A DNA stretch of 46,267 nt from CAZWDO01 sp964632485 [NCBI: uncultured bacterium] (GTDB lineage: Bacteria; JAGOEH01): contig CAZWDO010000013.1 in assembly GCA_964632485.1 (NCBI GenBank), positions 74,921-121,187 of the forward strand, read 5' to 3'. The stretch's first letter is position 1. Every line of letters starts with the position of its first letter. The notes under the pieces are model-generated. The model saw nothing but the letters and a program-made list of their open reading frames with translations. It searched no databases and was not told the origin of the DNA. Of the stretch, positions 25,959 to 39,231 are shown piece by piece. The translations under genes and the position numbers were made by a program.

Positions 25959-28115
25959 TTAATCAATAAGAATAAATGTCAGAGATTTTGAAATGGTTTG
26001 CTCGCTGAGATGATCAGTTACCGTAACCGCGAGTTTGCATTCCCCGGAAGGAATCTTTTTTAGATCGAGTTGGAAAAGCTCCCGATTGTCACTTCCTTTT
26101 CCCTGGTATTCCAGCGCGACTTCGATGGATCCGGGTTTTCCGCCGAAAAGCGGTGATACTAAATAGTTGTAGAGTTTTTTCAGAGCATTGGTGCGGGGTT
26201 TTGTCGATATAATTTTATATGAGACCAAATATGTGTTGTAGTTGTTGATTTCGCGGAGTCGGCCGATTTCTAATAGTACGTAGTTTTGATTTGATTTTTT
26301 AATCACTTCGAACGGGTAGGGGGAGAGATTCTCTGCAATGCGTGAAGTATCGTTTTCCGGGAAGATACTAATCATTAGATCGCTGAGTGAAGGACTCTGG
26401 CTGAAGGCATCAATATGAATTGGCCGGCGGGTAACTCCGCGATGTCCCGAATGATGGTCCACCAGGTTGACGATCAGTTCATAGTTGCCGGGTTCGACTT
26501 CGATGTTCAATTTGAATACCGAATAATAGCTGACGTCTCGCTTATTTTTAAAGTAAAATAATTGGGTGCGGTCAATGCGCTGGATTGTTTGATCTTTTTT
26601 ATTTTCCAGAAGAACGGTAATATTTATCTGAATTTGTCCAAAATAGGGATCGGAGGGAATAATGGTCAAATGCTCCGTCGGTACCCCAAAGTGTAGTTGA
26701 ATGGATGTTTTGGCAGAATCTCCCCGGTACTGGTAGGTTTTTATATGATATGAAAATATTTCATCGCGGCTACCCATAAGCGAAACGTCCTGTTGGATCG
26801 CATTGGCTGTTTGAGTTTTATCGTATTGAAACTGGTTGTCAACTTGTTCGACATCAAACATCAAATTATTGTTGGAACGGCTTTGCATGATGCTGCTCAA
26901 CTGGTTTGTTGCCTTTTCGTAGGAATATGATAAATGGCTGCGTTCCCGGTACAGCTCATAAAGCAAAGAGTAGTTATCATTATAGCGTCGCAACGCTTCC
27001 TTGAGTGAGGGAACTAGTAAGTAAATGTTTTCGGTGCGAACAAAGTCAAAAACAACTTCCTGCTTGTAGATCAGGTAAATCCAACTTTCATTCGGCAGCA
27101 CATCGCTATTCATGATACTTGATCGGTACGAGCGGTCCGGGGGTCCATAAAGCAGATATATCCGGCCCCGATCATCGTATCGTGTGGGAGAATGCTCGGT
27201 ACTGTAGGTTTCGCGGACATAGAATGAACGTTTGAGATGTTCAAATAAGCGTTCATTTTCGAGTGTCCGGAAATCGCCGTCATTTTTTTGCCAGAAATTT
27301 TTTATGAAATTTTTTTTAGCTTCGATGGATAGGTCGCGCAGAGAATCCAATTCAGGGATGAGTGTCAATGGCCATAAATAATCGATTATTTCCTCCAATA
27401 AAGGTCCATCATCAATTTTTTCCAAGGCATCAGTGTAATACTGGGTGCATTTTGTAATATTATTCATTAATAGATAGTTCAACGCCATGTAATAATAGAT
27501 CCGGCCCCGATCATCGGTTTTCAATCCCATATAATCAACCAGAAGCTTTAATGATGCCGAGGGCTGTTTCATCCGGTGAAGATAGATTGCCTTTAAAAGG
27601 AGTACGTCCTCGAAACTGTGATCAATTGAAATAGCCTGGTCGATAAACGGTAAGCCATCACTTAAAGCGGCATCCCCTGCCTTGAATAGATAGGCGCGGG
27701 CGATCAGATAATAACCCCACACGCTATCCGTTTTCAAATCGATTATCGTTTGAAACTCATCGCGCGCTTTGGAAAAATAATCTATTTTCAAAAGTCTTTT
27801 AAGTTGTTCAAATGGGATTAGCTTGGCTTTAGGCCTTCGTAAATAAATCTCACCCAGATAATAGTGGCTTTGTAATTCAGTTGTGTGATTTTTTTTTGAA
27901 ATTTTAAACAGTTTCTCTGCGGCGCGATCTTGTTCAAGAAGGAAGAGTTTTTGCCCGATGGCAAATATCAATACGGGGTCGCTTTCACTTTCTTTGCTGA
28001 TCGAATCGCTGATAGCATCTGCGTCGGCTTGCAGTAGTGAATCCGGCCAGGGAAGTGGATTGGCCGCGCTTACGGAAATCAGGAATAAAAAAAATAGAAG
28101 TATTATATAATTCAT
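25959..28115 (-). CDS. GWxTD-domain secreted protein with TPR-like N-terminus
   Basis: This 718-residue protein has a signal peptide (about residues 1-18), an alpha-helical TPR-like N-terminal half and then the GWxTD domain: KNFIKNFWQKNDGDFRTLEN, then a stretch ending in DDRGRIYLLYGPPD. The segment that gives the family its name (Gly-Trp-x-Thr-Asp) is replaced here by SPTRYDD. Beta-rich domains make up the rest. The start ATG overlaps the stop of the AI-2E-family gene (ATGA), so translation is probably coupled. GWxTD proteins are found mainly in the FCB group and allied phyla; their function is not known. Confidence 0.85.
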   Translation of the reverse strand: MNYIILLFFLFLISVSAANPLPWPDSLLQADADAISDSISKESESDPVLIFAIGQKLFLLEQDRAAEKLFKISKKNHTTELQSHYYLGEIYLRRPKAKLIPFEQLKRLLKIDYFSKARDEFQTIIDLKTDSVWGYYLIARAYLFKAGDAALSDGLPFIDQAISIDHSFEDVLLLKAIYLHRMKQPSASLKLLVDYMGLKTDDRGRIYYYMALNYLLMNNITKCTQYYTDALEKIDDGPLLEEIIDYLWPLTLIPELDSLRDLSIEAKKNFIKNFWQKNDGDFRTLENERLFEHLKRSFYVRETYSTEHSPTRYDDRGRIYLLYGPPDRSYRSSIMNSDVLPNESWIYLIYKQEVVFDFVRTENIYLLVPSLKEALRRYNDNYSLLYELYRERSHLSYSYEKATNQLSSIMQSRSNNNLMFDVEQVDNQFQYDKTQTANAIQQDVSLMGSRDEIFSYHIKTYQYRGDSAKTSIQLHFGVPTEHLTIIPSDPYFGQIQINITVLLENKKDQTIQRIDRTQLFYFKNKRDVSYYSVFKLNIEVEPGNYELIVNLVDHHSGHRGVTRRPIHIDAFSQSPSLSDLMISIFPENDTSRIAENLSPYPFEVIKKSNQNYVLLEIGRLREINNYNTYLVSYKIISTKPRTNALKKLYNYLVSPLFGGKPGSIEVALEYQGKGSDNRELFQLDLKKIPSGECKLAVTVTDHLSEQTISKSLTFILID

Positions 28116-29212
28116 AAATCTGTTGAAGGGGGTGAAGGGGTTTCAATTTCAGTGATTTTGTTACTCATTAGAATGTCGATAAATTGAAGCGAGGGTACGT
28201 TTTTACAAATAATTTTAATGATGGCGGTAATGGGAATTCCAATGAACATGCCTTGAATGCCCCACAACCATCCCCAGAAAATTAAAGAAATCAATACAGT
28301 CACCGGGCTCATGTCCAGGCTTTCACCCGTTAGATAAGGGTCGAGAATGTTTCCCATGATCATTTGTAGAAACGTCAAGGTCATGAGTATCCAGAAGGGT
28401 ATCATTAAATCGCCGAATTGAACTAGTGTCTGGATCGCCGGCAACAGAGTCGCGATAATCGAACCGATGTTGGGGATGAAATTGAGGATAAATGTCAGCA
28501 CTCCCCATATAATGGCAAAATCGACCCCATAAATGACCAAAATGATATAGGCGCCCAGACCGGTAAAAAAACTAATCAGGCTTTTTGTGAGCAGATAGGA
28601 GAAAACCTGTTGTTTAATGCCGCGGATGACGTTGTTCCAACTATAAGTAAAATGATAGGCAATATTAATCTTTTTAGTAAAACTCCCCTCACTCATTTGA
28701 AGGAAAATAAAGATAATCAGGATCAGAAAGAAGCGGGAGCCAAATCCAATAATGGAATTAAACAACATGGTGATCATTTGAGATAGCGAATTAGTTTCAT
28801 CGAATTTAGAGAGAAATGAGTGCTTTACTATATTGGAAAAAAAAGGGAATTGATTGAGAAGTTGTTTGTAGGTCAAACTGATTTTTGATCCGTATTCGGG
28901 AAGTTGGTTCATAAAAGCGCCGAAGCTGGTATAAATGATAATCCCAACGGTTTGCAGTATGACGAATAGCAGAATGAATGTCAGCGCAGTGGCCAGAAAA
29001 TTGGGTACCTTTTTCCGTTTGAGAAAAACGATAATCGGGCTGAAGAGGATATGTAGAAATCCTGCTACGATAATGGGTACCATTACGTCTTTCATAGGTC
29101 GGAGAATGAAGCCCACCAAAAGAACGCTGAAAATTGCCAAAAGAAACAGGTTGATTTCCGAGAGGCGGGAGACACGGTTGATGATATTTTTTTGGTTTTG
29201 GTTAAAGGTCAT
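28112..29212 (-). CDS. AI-2E family / PerM-like membrane protein
   Basis: This membrane protein of about 366 residues has the AI-2E-family layout: two short N-terminal helices, a soluble middle part and a block of C-terminal helices with FILNFIPNIGSIIATLLP and GNILDPYLTGESLDMSPV. The substrate is unknown; autoinducer-2 export is only a family label. A longer frame starts at GTG 29239, but that codon is in the loop and stem of a terminator for the upstream hppA, so ATG 29212 is preferred. It starts six bases after the T run. It overlaps the GWxTD gene by four bases. Confidence 0.85.
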   Translation of the reverse strand: MTFNQNQKNIINRVSRLSEINLFLLAIFSVLLVGFILRPMKDVMVPIIVAGFLHILFSPIIVFLKRKKVPNFLATALTFILLFVILQTVGIIIYTSFGAFMNQLPEYGSKISLTYKQLLNQFPFFSNIVKHSFLSKFDETNSLSQMITMLFNSIIGFGSRFFLILIIFIFLQMSEGSFTKKINIAYHFTYSWNNVIRGIKQQVFSYLLTKSLISFFTGLGAYIILVIYGVDFAIIWGVLTFILNFIPNIGSIIATLLPAIQTLVQFGDLMIPFWILMTLTFLQMIMGNILDPYLTGESLDMSPVTVLISLIFWGWLWGIQGMFIGIPITAIIKIICKNVPSLQFIDILMSNKITEIETPSPPSTDL

Positions 29213-29215
29213 GGT

Positions 29216-29247
29216 AAAAAAAAGGGCAGGTATAATCACCTGCCCTT
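29216..29247 (-). terminator. Rho-independent terminator of hppA
   Basis: Read on the minus strand, AAGGGCAGGT (29247-29238) pairs perfectly with ACCTGCCCTT (29231-29222) around a six-base loop and is followed by a run of eight T (29223-29216, two shared with the stem). It lies 12 bp after the hppA stop and directly before the next start codon. Confidence 0.9.
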
Positions 29248-29258
29248 GGAAAGTTTGG

Positions 29259-31442
<2,184 letters not shown>

Positions 31443-31527
31443 GATGCCTCCCTGGTTAGAGTATGAAGTTTAAGAAACCGGTTTGTTCCGCTTTAAATCC
31501 ATAAATTTCCGCATCTCATTGTCAACC

Positions 31528-31556
31528 AATATAAGCAAAAAAAAAATGATAGTCAA
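31528..31556 (-). promoter_or_regulatory. Promoter of hppA
   Basis: Minus-strand TTGACT (31556-31551) and TATATT (31533-31528) are separated by 17 bp, mostly T. The leader to the hppA start would be about 80 nt. Confidence 0.7.
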
Positions 31557-31575
31557 CAAAAAAATTATTTTTCTC

Positions 31576-31604
31576 TTGCCTTTTGCATTAACTTTTCATA
31601 ATTA
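31576..31604 (+). promoter_or_regulatory. Possible promoter of lpxK giving a leaderless message
   Basis: TTGCCT (31576-31581) and TAATTA (31599-31604) are 17 bp apart. The predicted start point falls at the ATG pair at 31610/31613, so the message would have no leader. No ribosome site precedes those ATGs, which agrees with that. Confidence 0.4.
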
Positions 31605-31609
31605 TTAAC

Positions 31610-32623
31610 ATGATGAAAATGCGCATTAGATTGGAAGACTACCAAGCCCGCCCTCTATTCCGTTTGTTGACCTTCCCGGTTTATCTGGTTATTGCTGCGA
31701 TAGCTCTGATCCGTTCATTGTTCATGCGGGTTTATCCGGGTGTTTATAGGCGGGATCTCTATATCATTGGAATCGGGAACCTGGATGTGGGAGGAACGGG
31801 GAAAACTCCCCTGGAATTGGAGATTGCGCGGCTTTTTATGGGGCATGTCAATATTGTTACCCGTGGCTATCGCCGTCGGATTCGTTCCGATATTTTTGGA
31901 ACCGGAGAAACCCTCTTGCGGCGCTACCATGCCGCTGAAATTGGGGATGAAGCCTGGTGGCTGGCCCAGGCCCTGCCCGAAGCGTATTTCTGCATTACCC
32001 GGGATAAAGACCATGTGTTACGGCATCATACGTTTCCTTACACTATAACCATTGTGGACGATGCTTTTCACCGTTTTCGCGTGCGCCAGCAGCGCCGTAT
32101 CTGTGTGCTAGATGCCGCAACTCCTTTGGGAACGTCGGCGCTTTTGCCCTGGGGACGGCGGCGCCATTTGCTGAATGAATTATCCTTTGCCGATATCGTT
32201 TGCTTTCATCGCGTCAATTACTGTTCTCCTACGGAATTGAAAACTAACCGCGAAATAGCCGGGCGAATAGCGCCTCATGCCCGATTCCTGTTTTGCGCAT
32301 ATTCTCCTATGGGTTTGAAAACCAGGGGTTCCACCTTATTCCCAATGGAACTGCTTGCCTCAAAGAAGATACTTGCTTTTTGCGGCATCGCCCGCCCTCA
32401 CTATTTTTTTTCTATTCTGGAACCCTATGCGCTGTCAATGGAAACTATTATCTTGCCGGATCATGCCGTTTACGATACGTCATTATTGAATAATCTATCG
32501 GAAGCTCTGGCTTCTAATCGTTACGATTACCTGGTAACTACCGAGAAAGATTGGGTGAAATTATCGGCTCTCTATAACGACCCATGTCTGTTGGCCCTAA
32601 TCATGAAAATCACCTGGGAGTAG
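31610..32623 (+). CDS. lpxK: Tetraacyldisaccharide 4'-kinase
   Basis: This 337-residue inner-membrane kinase phosphorylates the lipid A disaccharide at the 4' position. A hydrophobic N-terminus (about residues 15-40) precedes IGNLDVGGTGKTPLELEIA, which contains the Walker A GGTGKT. Other LpxK marks are DEAWWLAQ, VDDAFHRFRV and TTEKDWVKL. It shows the organism makes lipopolysaccharide. No other lpx gene is in the window. The start may be 31610 or 31613; neither has a Shine-Dalgarno sequence. The stop lies four bases before the next gene's ATG and contains that gene's GGGAG site, so the two are probably coupled. Confidence 0.92.
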   Translation: MMKMRIRLEDYQARPLFRLLTFPVYLVIAAIALIRSLFMRVYPGVYRRDLYIIGIGNLDVGGTGKTPLELEIARLFMGHVNIVTRGYRRRIRSDIFGTGETLLRRYHAAEIGDEAWWLAQALPEAYFCITRDKDHVLRHHTFPYTITIVDDAFHRFRVRQQRRICVLDAATPLGTSALLPWGRRRHLLNELSFADIVCFHRVNYCSPTELKTNREIAGRIAPHARFLFCAYSPMGLKTRGSTLFPMELLASKKILAFCGIARPHYFFSILEPYALSMETIILPDHAVYDTSLLNNLSEALASNRYDYLVTTEKDWVKLSALYNDPCLLALIMKITWE

Positions 32624-32627
32624 AAAC

Positions 32628-35606
32628 ATGGATATGCAGGAACTGAATTACTATTATAATCGATTTCGGTATGGCGAGGATAATTATCATGAGTTGATGC
32701 AATTTCGAGTTAGAGAAATTTTACTGATTTCCACTTTTTATGATGCCTACATTTTTCAGGAGGACGGTCGTCTGTCCGAAGAGATATTTGGCGAATACTA
32801 TAAACTGAACCTTTCCTGGGCGCCGCGTGTGACCAGTGTTCCAAGCGGAGAAGACGCTCTGAAAGAAGTTGAAAAAGGTCATTTCGATCTGGTGATTACC
32901 ACTATGCGGATTGGCAAGCTTTCGCCATTTGATTTGTCGCGCAATATTAAGGAGAAGCGACCTGACTTGCCGGTACTGCTTTTAATGAACGTCCAATCCG
33001 ACCTGTCAATAGTCGAACGCAATAAAGATAAAATTGCCTGGTTGGATGATATCTATTTTTGGAACGGCGATTCAAAAATTTTTTTAGCCATGGTGAAATA
33101 TATTGAGGATTTGAAAAATGTGGCGTATGATACCCAAAAAGGACTGATTAGCCTTATTCTGTTGGTTGAAGATTCAATCAAATTCTATTCGATCCTGCTT
33201 CCCCTGTTGTTTACGGAAGTAATGAAACAGACGCAGTATTTACTTTCCGACGAATTGACCGATATGCAGAAAAACTATCGGATGCGCGCACGGCCGAAGG
33301 TATTGATGGCGCATACTTATAATGATGCGCTTTCGATTTGTCGGCGTTATAAGGATTATCTGATTGCCGTTATTTCGGATGTATCTTTTCCTCGCGACGA
33401 ACAATGCGATGAACAAGCCGGAATTACTCTGATCCGGCATTTGAAATCGGAGAATTTTGATATTGCCTATTTATTGCAATCCTCGGATTTGCGGCATAGT
33501 CAGGTGGCAAAGGAATTGAAAGTGGAATTTGTCCATAAGAATTCCAAGACGTTGTTGAATGAACTCAGTCAGTTTATCAATATCAACCTTGGATATGGGG
33601 ATTTCATTTTTCGTGACAGTAAGGGCAAGCCCGTGGAAAGAGCCCGTTCCCTGGCTGAGTTTGAGTCCAAACTGGCAGCGGTTCCGGTAGAATCGCTGCT
33701 TTATCATAGTCGTCGGAATGATTATTCCGCCTGGCTGATTGCGCATGGAGAGGTTCAGGTCGCTCGAGCCATTCGCCCGGTAAAGGATTCAGATTTTCTC
33801 ACTCCTGAAGATCACCGACGTTTTCTCATTAATATTTTTAAAGAAGTCTGGGCACTGAAGAATCGTGGCCAGATTGTCAATTTTGAATCCGGCAACTGGA
33901 GAGACGGCAAACAAATCGTGCGTTTAGCCGATGGTTCGCTGGGTGGTAAGGGACGGGGGATTGCTTTTTTAAATGCCTTGCTGACGACGATGGAATTTGA
34001 AAAACGGTTTCCCCAGGTTCATATTCAAATTCCGCGCACAACGATCATTGGTACCAGCGAATATGATTATTTTATCAATACCAATCAATTGCTGTCGGCC
34101 ATGGCATGCGATGACGACCAGGAAATCAAACAGCGCTTCCTATCGGGTGCTCTCTCGCCGGTACTGCTGGATAAACTGCGGATTTTTTTGAGTTATTTTC
34201 GTAACCCACTGGCCGTCCGTTCCTCAGGATTGCTTGAGGACTCGCAATCGCAACCATTCGCCGGGGTTTTCCAGACTTATATGATATCCAACAATGAGGC
34301 CGATGACAATGAACGTTTACGGCAATTATGCAATGCTATAAAGCTGGTCTTTGCCTCGGTTTTTTTACGCAATGCCCGATATTATATCGAGCATATTCAT
34401 TTTCGGGTGGAGGAAGAAAAAATGGCGGTCATTATTCAGGAAATCGCCGGGCGCCGCTATGATACACATTTTTATCCCCATATTTCCGGTGTCGCCCAAT
34501 CTTATAATTACTATCCACAAGCCTATATGAAACATGCCGACGGCGTGGTTTCAATGGCCCTGGGGTTGGGACAGGCTGTTGTCGAGGGGGAAAGAACCTT
34601 TCGCTTCTGTCCCAAATATCCGGAGCTTCAGGGATTGGCACCGGAACAATTGCTCAAGCATTCGCAAACTCATTTTTATGCCATTGATATGCTGACTGAT
34701 AAATCGCTTTTGGAGGAGGGAGAACATGCCCGGCTGGTCCGTTTAACGTTACGGACCGCAGAAAAGGAAGGGTCGCTTTGGCACCTGGCTTCGGTCTGGG
34801 ATAATGACAATCACCGTTTAGTGGACGATCTGTCGTTAATCGGTCCACGAGTGGTCACTTTTGCCAATGTTTTACGTTATAATTTTTTTCCTTTGGCCGA
34901 TATCTTGAATGAACTGCTGGACATTGGGGAAAAGGCGTTGGGAGTACCCGTGGAAATCGAGTTTGCAGTGGATTTGACACGGGATATCAAACAGAATATC
35001 TGGCCTTCATTTTATGTATTACAGATTCGCCCGTTGACTGTTAACCTGGAAGAGACAACGATTGAGCTCAATCAGATTGATCCGTCGGAGTTGCTGCTTG
35101 TTACCGAAAAAGGGATGGGCCATGGCATTCTTGATCATTTAACGGATTTGATATATGTGGATCCGAAACTGTTTAATAACAATCAGACACTGGAAATGCT
35201 GGCGGAAATCGCTGAATTGAATCAGTCTCTGGAAAAAGAAGGCCGGTCATATATACTGGTAGGGCCGGGCCGCTGGGGATCCCGCGATCGTTTCTTAGGT
35301 ATCCCTGTACAGTGGATGCATATCAGCCAGGCGCGAATTATTGTTGAAGTCGGTATCGAGGGATTTGAGGTAGATGCCTCCCAGGGCGCTCATTTTTTCC
35401 ATAATCTGGTCGCCATGAACGTCGGTTATTTTACGGTACCCTATCGTTCCGCTACAGATAAAATGGATTGGGACTGGCTTCATTGCCAACAAATATTTCA
35501 TAAAAAAAATCATCTGCTCCATCTCCGATTCGATAAATCGTTGCTGGTGAAGATGGATGGGCGGAGCGGCCTGTGCGTTATTTATAAACCCGGGTATGCA
35601 ACTTGA
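32628..35606 (+). CDS. PEP/pyruvate-binding-domain protein with two N-terminal receiver domains
   Basis: This 992-residue protein has two receiver-like domains (about residues 28-160 and 172-325) followed by the ATP-grasp PEP/pyruvate-binding domain of pyruvate-phosphate dikinase and PEP synthase (GSLGGKGRGIAFLN; LAVRSSGLLEDS; GVFQTYM). The first receiver lacks the phospho-acceptor Asp: the site reads VITTMRIG with Thr at 92. The second keeps it (D251 in ISDVSFPRD). The phosphohistidine swivelling domain and PEP barrel of dikinases are absent; instead a C-terminal section with GPGRWGSRDRFLG follows. It is therefore probably a signalling or regulatory phosphotransfer protein, not a glycolytic enzyme. 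It is followed 18 bp later by a PAS-HD-GYP gene, a likely partner. Confidence 0.82.
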   Translation: MDMQELNYYYNRFRYGEDNYHELMQFRVREILLISTFYDAYIFQEDGRLSEEIFGEYYKLNLSWAPRVTSVPSGEDALKEVEKGHFDLVITTMRIGKLSPFDLSRNIKEKRPDLPVLLLMNVQSDLSIVERNKDKIAWLDDIYFWNGDSKIFLAMVKYIEDLKNVAYDTQKGLISLILLVEDSIKFYSILLPLLFTEVMKQTQYLLSDELTDMQKNYRMRARPKVLMAHTYNDALSICRRYKDYLIAVISDVSFPRDEQCDEQAGITLIRHLKSENFDIAYLLQSSDLRHSQVAKELKVEFVHKNSKTLLNELSQFININLGYGDFIFRDSKGKPVERARSLAEFESKLAAVPVESLLYHSRRNDYSAWLIAHGEVQVARAIRPVKDSDFLTPEDHRRFLINIFKEVWALKNRGQIVNFESGNWRDGKQIVRLADGSLGGKGRGIAFLNALLTTMEFEKRFPQVHIQIPRTTIIGTSEYDYFINTNQLLSAMACDDDQEIKQRFLSGALSPVLLDKLRIFLSYFRNPLAVRSSGLLEDSQSQPFAGVFQTYMISNNEADDNERLRQLCNAIKLVFASVFLRNARYYIEHIHFRVEEEKMAVIIQEIAGRRYDTHFYPHISGVAQSYNYYPQAYMKHADGVVSMALGLGQAVVEGERTFRFCPKYPELQGLAPEQLLKHSQTHFYAIDMLTDKSLLEEGEHARLVRLTLRTAEKEGSLWHLASVWDNDNHRLVDDLSLIGPRVVTFANVLRYNFFPLADILNELLDIGEKALGVPVEIEFAVDLTRDIKQNIWPSFYVLQIRPLTVNLEETTIELNQIDPSELLLVTEKGMGHGILDHLTDLIYVDPKLFNNNQTLEMLAEIAELNQSLEKEGRSYILVGPGRWGSRDRFLGIPVQWMHISQARIIVEVGIEGFEVDASQGAHFFHNLVAMNVGYFTVPYRSATDKMDWDWLHCQQIFHKKNHLLHLRFDKSLLVKMDGRSGLCVIYKPGYAT

Positions 35607-35624
35607 TAACAAGAAGGTAATGCC

Positions 35625-37736
35625 ATGGCAGGAAAAGATTTTGCTACTTTGATCGTCCGTAAGGATGATTTTACGATGATTCGCGTTAATTCTCAGTTCA
35701 CCCAACTTCTGGAAATTGATCAGGAAGATTTAACTGGTCAGCCGATCCGGACGATTGTCCATCCGGATGATCATGCCAGGCTTCAGCAAATATTGAAGCA
35801 GGGATTAGAACAATATTCCATGGATTTGCGGCTGATGGCAAAAAATGGATCGGTTATTTCACTTTATGTTACGATTAAACTGAATAGTATCACCCAAAAC
35901 TATATCTTCTATTTTTATTCTGACCAGTCTTTAAAGGACATGGAGGAAGAACGGAATCGCATAAAGACCGAATTGCTACAGGGTATAGAAGGGTATCGAA
36001 ATTTTTTTGAGGAAGCCCATCTGGCTATGTGCCGAACAAATGCCGATGGGAAAATCATCCTGGCCAATAGCACTTTTTTTACCCTGATTGGACAGGATGC
36101 GGCCCAGTTGGATTTTTTAGAAAAAAAATTGAATGTCTTTGATTACCATGGTGAAAAGGAACGGTTTTGGGAGTTGATCGGACGGAACGGCGCTATCCAT
36201 TCTGCGGATTTTCAATGGACCCTGGAAAATGGGAAGAAAATCATGGTCCGCGAACAACTGAATATCGTTCAAAATGCTTTAGGAGATATCCGCTTCTATG
36301 ATTTCATCATCGAGGATATCAGTACTACCCGGATGAAAGATATCTTACTGGATTTGCAGGATGCCTATTTGAAAATCTGGTTTGAAAATTCTCCCATTGG
36401 CGCTATTCTACTGAGCAATGAAGGTCGGATAATGAATGCCAATCAACGTTTTTTAGATATGTTCGGATATACCTTAGAGGAAATCCGGCTTGAATCGATT
36501 TTTGATTTGATAGTGCCCCCCGAAGAAAAAAAATCTCGGTTACAACTCATGGAACGCGCCCTGGGGGGCGAGTTGGTTGAATTTATGGGTGAAGGGGTAA
36601 AAAAGAATGGTCAGCGTCTTGCGTTGCAAATCAAACAACTGCCGGTGATGGTTTCCGATCATGTGAGCTCTACCAGCTCGTTGATGGGTGTTTGCGCTTT
36701 CTATGTCGATATCAGCCCTTTGAAAGAAACGGAACGGAAACTGAAGCGGGCCTTTGCGATTCTGAAAACGATGCTCGAAAATATTCCTTTAGCGGTTCTT
36801 TTTGTGGACCGTCAGGGACATGTCGTTATGTCTAATCGGGTTTTTTCACAGGAATGGGGAGTGCCCAAGGAGGAAGTAGAAGGCCATGATTTTATCCGGC
36901 TTTTTGAACCCTGGCCTCAATTTGTTGCGCAGCATGATAAGACTCTGGCTACCGGACAGCCATCCACAATATGCATCCAGGAATTCGGACCCCATAAAGA
37001 TGCGATCTATGAAATATCTCAAACTCGGGTCGATAATGAAGATAACACGATTCTGGGCGTTGTGTCGGTATTTAAAAATATTACCGGGCATGTGCAGTCC
37101 CAAAATTTGTTGAAAAATTCCCAGGAGATTTTAGAGCGTCAGGTTCAGGAACGTACAGAAAGTTTAGCCGGGATTAATCGGAAAATAATTGATATTTTAA
37201 ATTCGGCCATCGATTTGCGCGATCCTTTGACGGCCGGGCATCAAAAACGGGTGACACTGCTGGTGGATAAAATTTCAGCGGAACTCGATTTGAGTCTGCC
37301 GCAACGTAAAATCGTTCATTCTGCGGCTTTGCTCCATGATATCGGCAAACTCAGAATTCCGTTTGAAATCCTGAATCGGGCGGCATGGCTCGATGAAGAT
37401 GAACTCAAATTGGTTCGTAAGCACCCCATATATAGTTATGATATGATCCGGGAATTGCCGGAAGATGAGTTGTTTTTTAAAATCATCCTCCAGCATCAGG
37501 AATCGCAGGATGGGTCCGGGTATCCGCATGGGTTGAAGAATGATGAAATTATTTTCGAAGCCCGCATCCTGCATGTAGCGGATGCCGTTGAGGCAATGCT
37601 GTCATTCCGTCCGCATCGGCCACCCCTGTCGCTCAATCAGGTAATTCACGAATTAGAAGAGGACAAAGGGAACCGATACGATTTGAGAGTTGTTGAGGCT
37701 ACATTAAAAATTTTGCGAAATGGATTTGTTTTTTAA
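35625..37736 (+). CDS. PAS-domain HD-GYP protein (putative cyclic-di-GMP phosphodiesterase)
   Basis: This 703-residue cytosolic protein has about four PAS domains in a row (starting near residues 5, 120, 245 and 375), a short coiled linker (near 505-520) and an HD-GYP domain (about 520-700). HD residues are H571/D572 in ALLHDIGKL. The downstream segment reads HQESQDGSGYPHG where the usual form is HHExxDGxGYP, so one histidine is Gln, but the GYP signature is kept. VADAVEAMLSFRPHRPP completes the domain. It probably degrades cyclic di-GMP in response to a ligand or redox cue sensed by PAS. It is read with the receiver/PEP-binding gene upstream. Confidence 0.88.
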   Translation: MAGKDFATLIVRKDDFTMIRVNSQFTQLLEIDQEDLTGQPIRTIVHPDDHARLQQILKQGLEQYSMDLRLMAKNGSVISLYVTIKLNSITQNYIFYFYSDQSLKDMEEERNRIKTELLQGIEGYRNFFEEAHLAMCRTNADGKIILANSTFFTLIGQDAAQLDFLEKKLNVFDYHGEKERFWELIGRNGAIHSADFQWTLENGKKIMVREQLNIVQNALGDIRFYDFIIEDISTTRMKDILLDLQDAYLKIWFENSPIGAILLSNEGRIMNANQRFLDMFGYTLEEIRLESIFDLIVPPEEKKSRLQLMERALGGELVEFMGEGVKKNGQRLALQIKQLPVMVSDHVSSTSSLMGVCAFYVDISPLKETERKLKRAFAILKTMLENIPLAVLFVDRQGHVVMSNRVFSQEWGVPKEEVEGHDFIRLFEPWPQFVAQHDKTLATGQPSTICIQEFGPHKDAIYEISQTRVDNEDNTILGVVSVFKNITGHVQSQNLLKNSQEILERQVQERTESLAGINRKIIDILNSAIDLRDPLTAGHQKRVTLLVDKISAELDLSLPQRKIVHSAALLHDIGKLRIPFEILNRAAWLDEDELKLVRKHPIYSYDMIRELPEDELFFKIILQHQESQDGSGYPHGLKNDEIIFEARILHVADAVEAMLSFRPHRPPLSLNQVIHELEEDKGNRYDLRVVEATLKILRNGFVF

Positions 37737-37742
37737 ATTAAC

Positions 37743-37771
37743 TTGACAGTCGCCTCTATTTTTGTTTTAAT
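37743..37771 (+). promoter_or_regulatory. Promoter of gdhA
   Basis: TTGACA (37743-37748) and TTTAAT (37766-37771) are 17 bp apart, immediately after the HD-GYP stop. The leader to ATG 37848 would be about 70 nt. Confidence 0.7.
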
Positions 37772-37781
37772 AGTAGTTTAG

Positions 37782-39191
<1,410 letters not shown>

Positions 39192-39204
39192 TATTTTTTT
39201 GTTT

Positions 39205-39231
39205 GGCCGGGTATCGCTCCGATACCCGGTC
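39205..39231 (+). terminator. Hairpin after gdhA
   Basis: GGCCGGGTATC (39205-39215) pairs with GATACCCGGTC (39221-39231), with one G-T pair and a five-base loop. No T run follows, so termination strength is uncertain. Confidence 0.55.

Noticed and set aside
28112-29239. Longer form of the AI-2E-family protein starting at GTG 29239
   Set aside because: The codon lies within the stem and loop of the hppA terminator and adds nine unconserved-looking residues.
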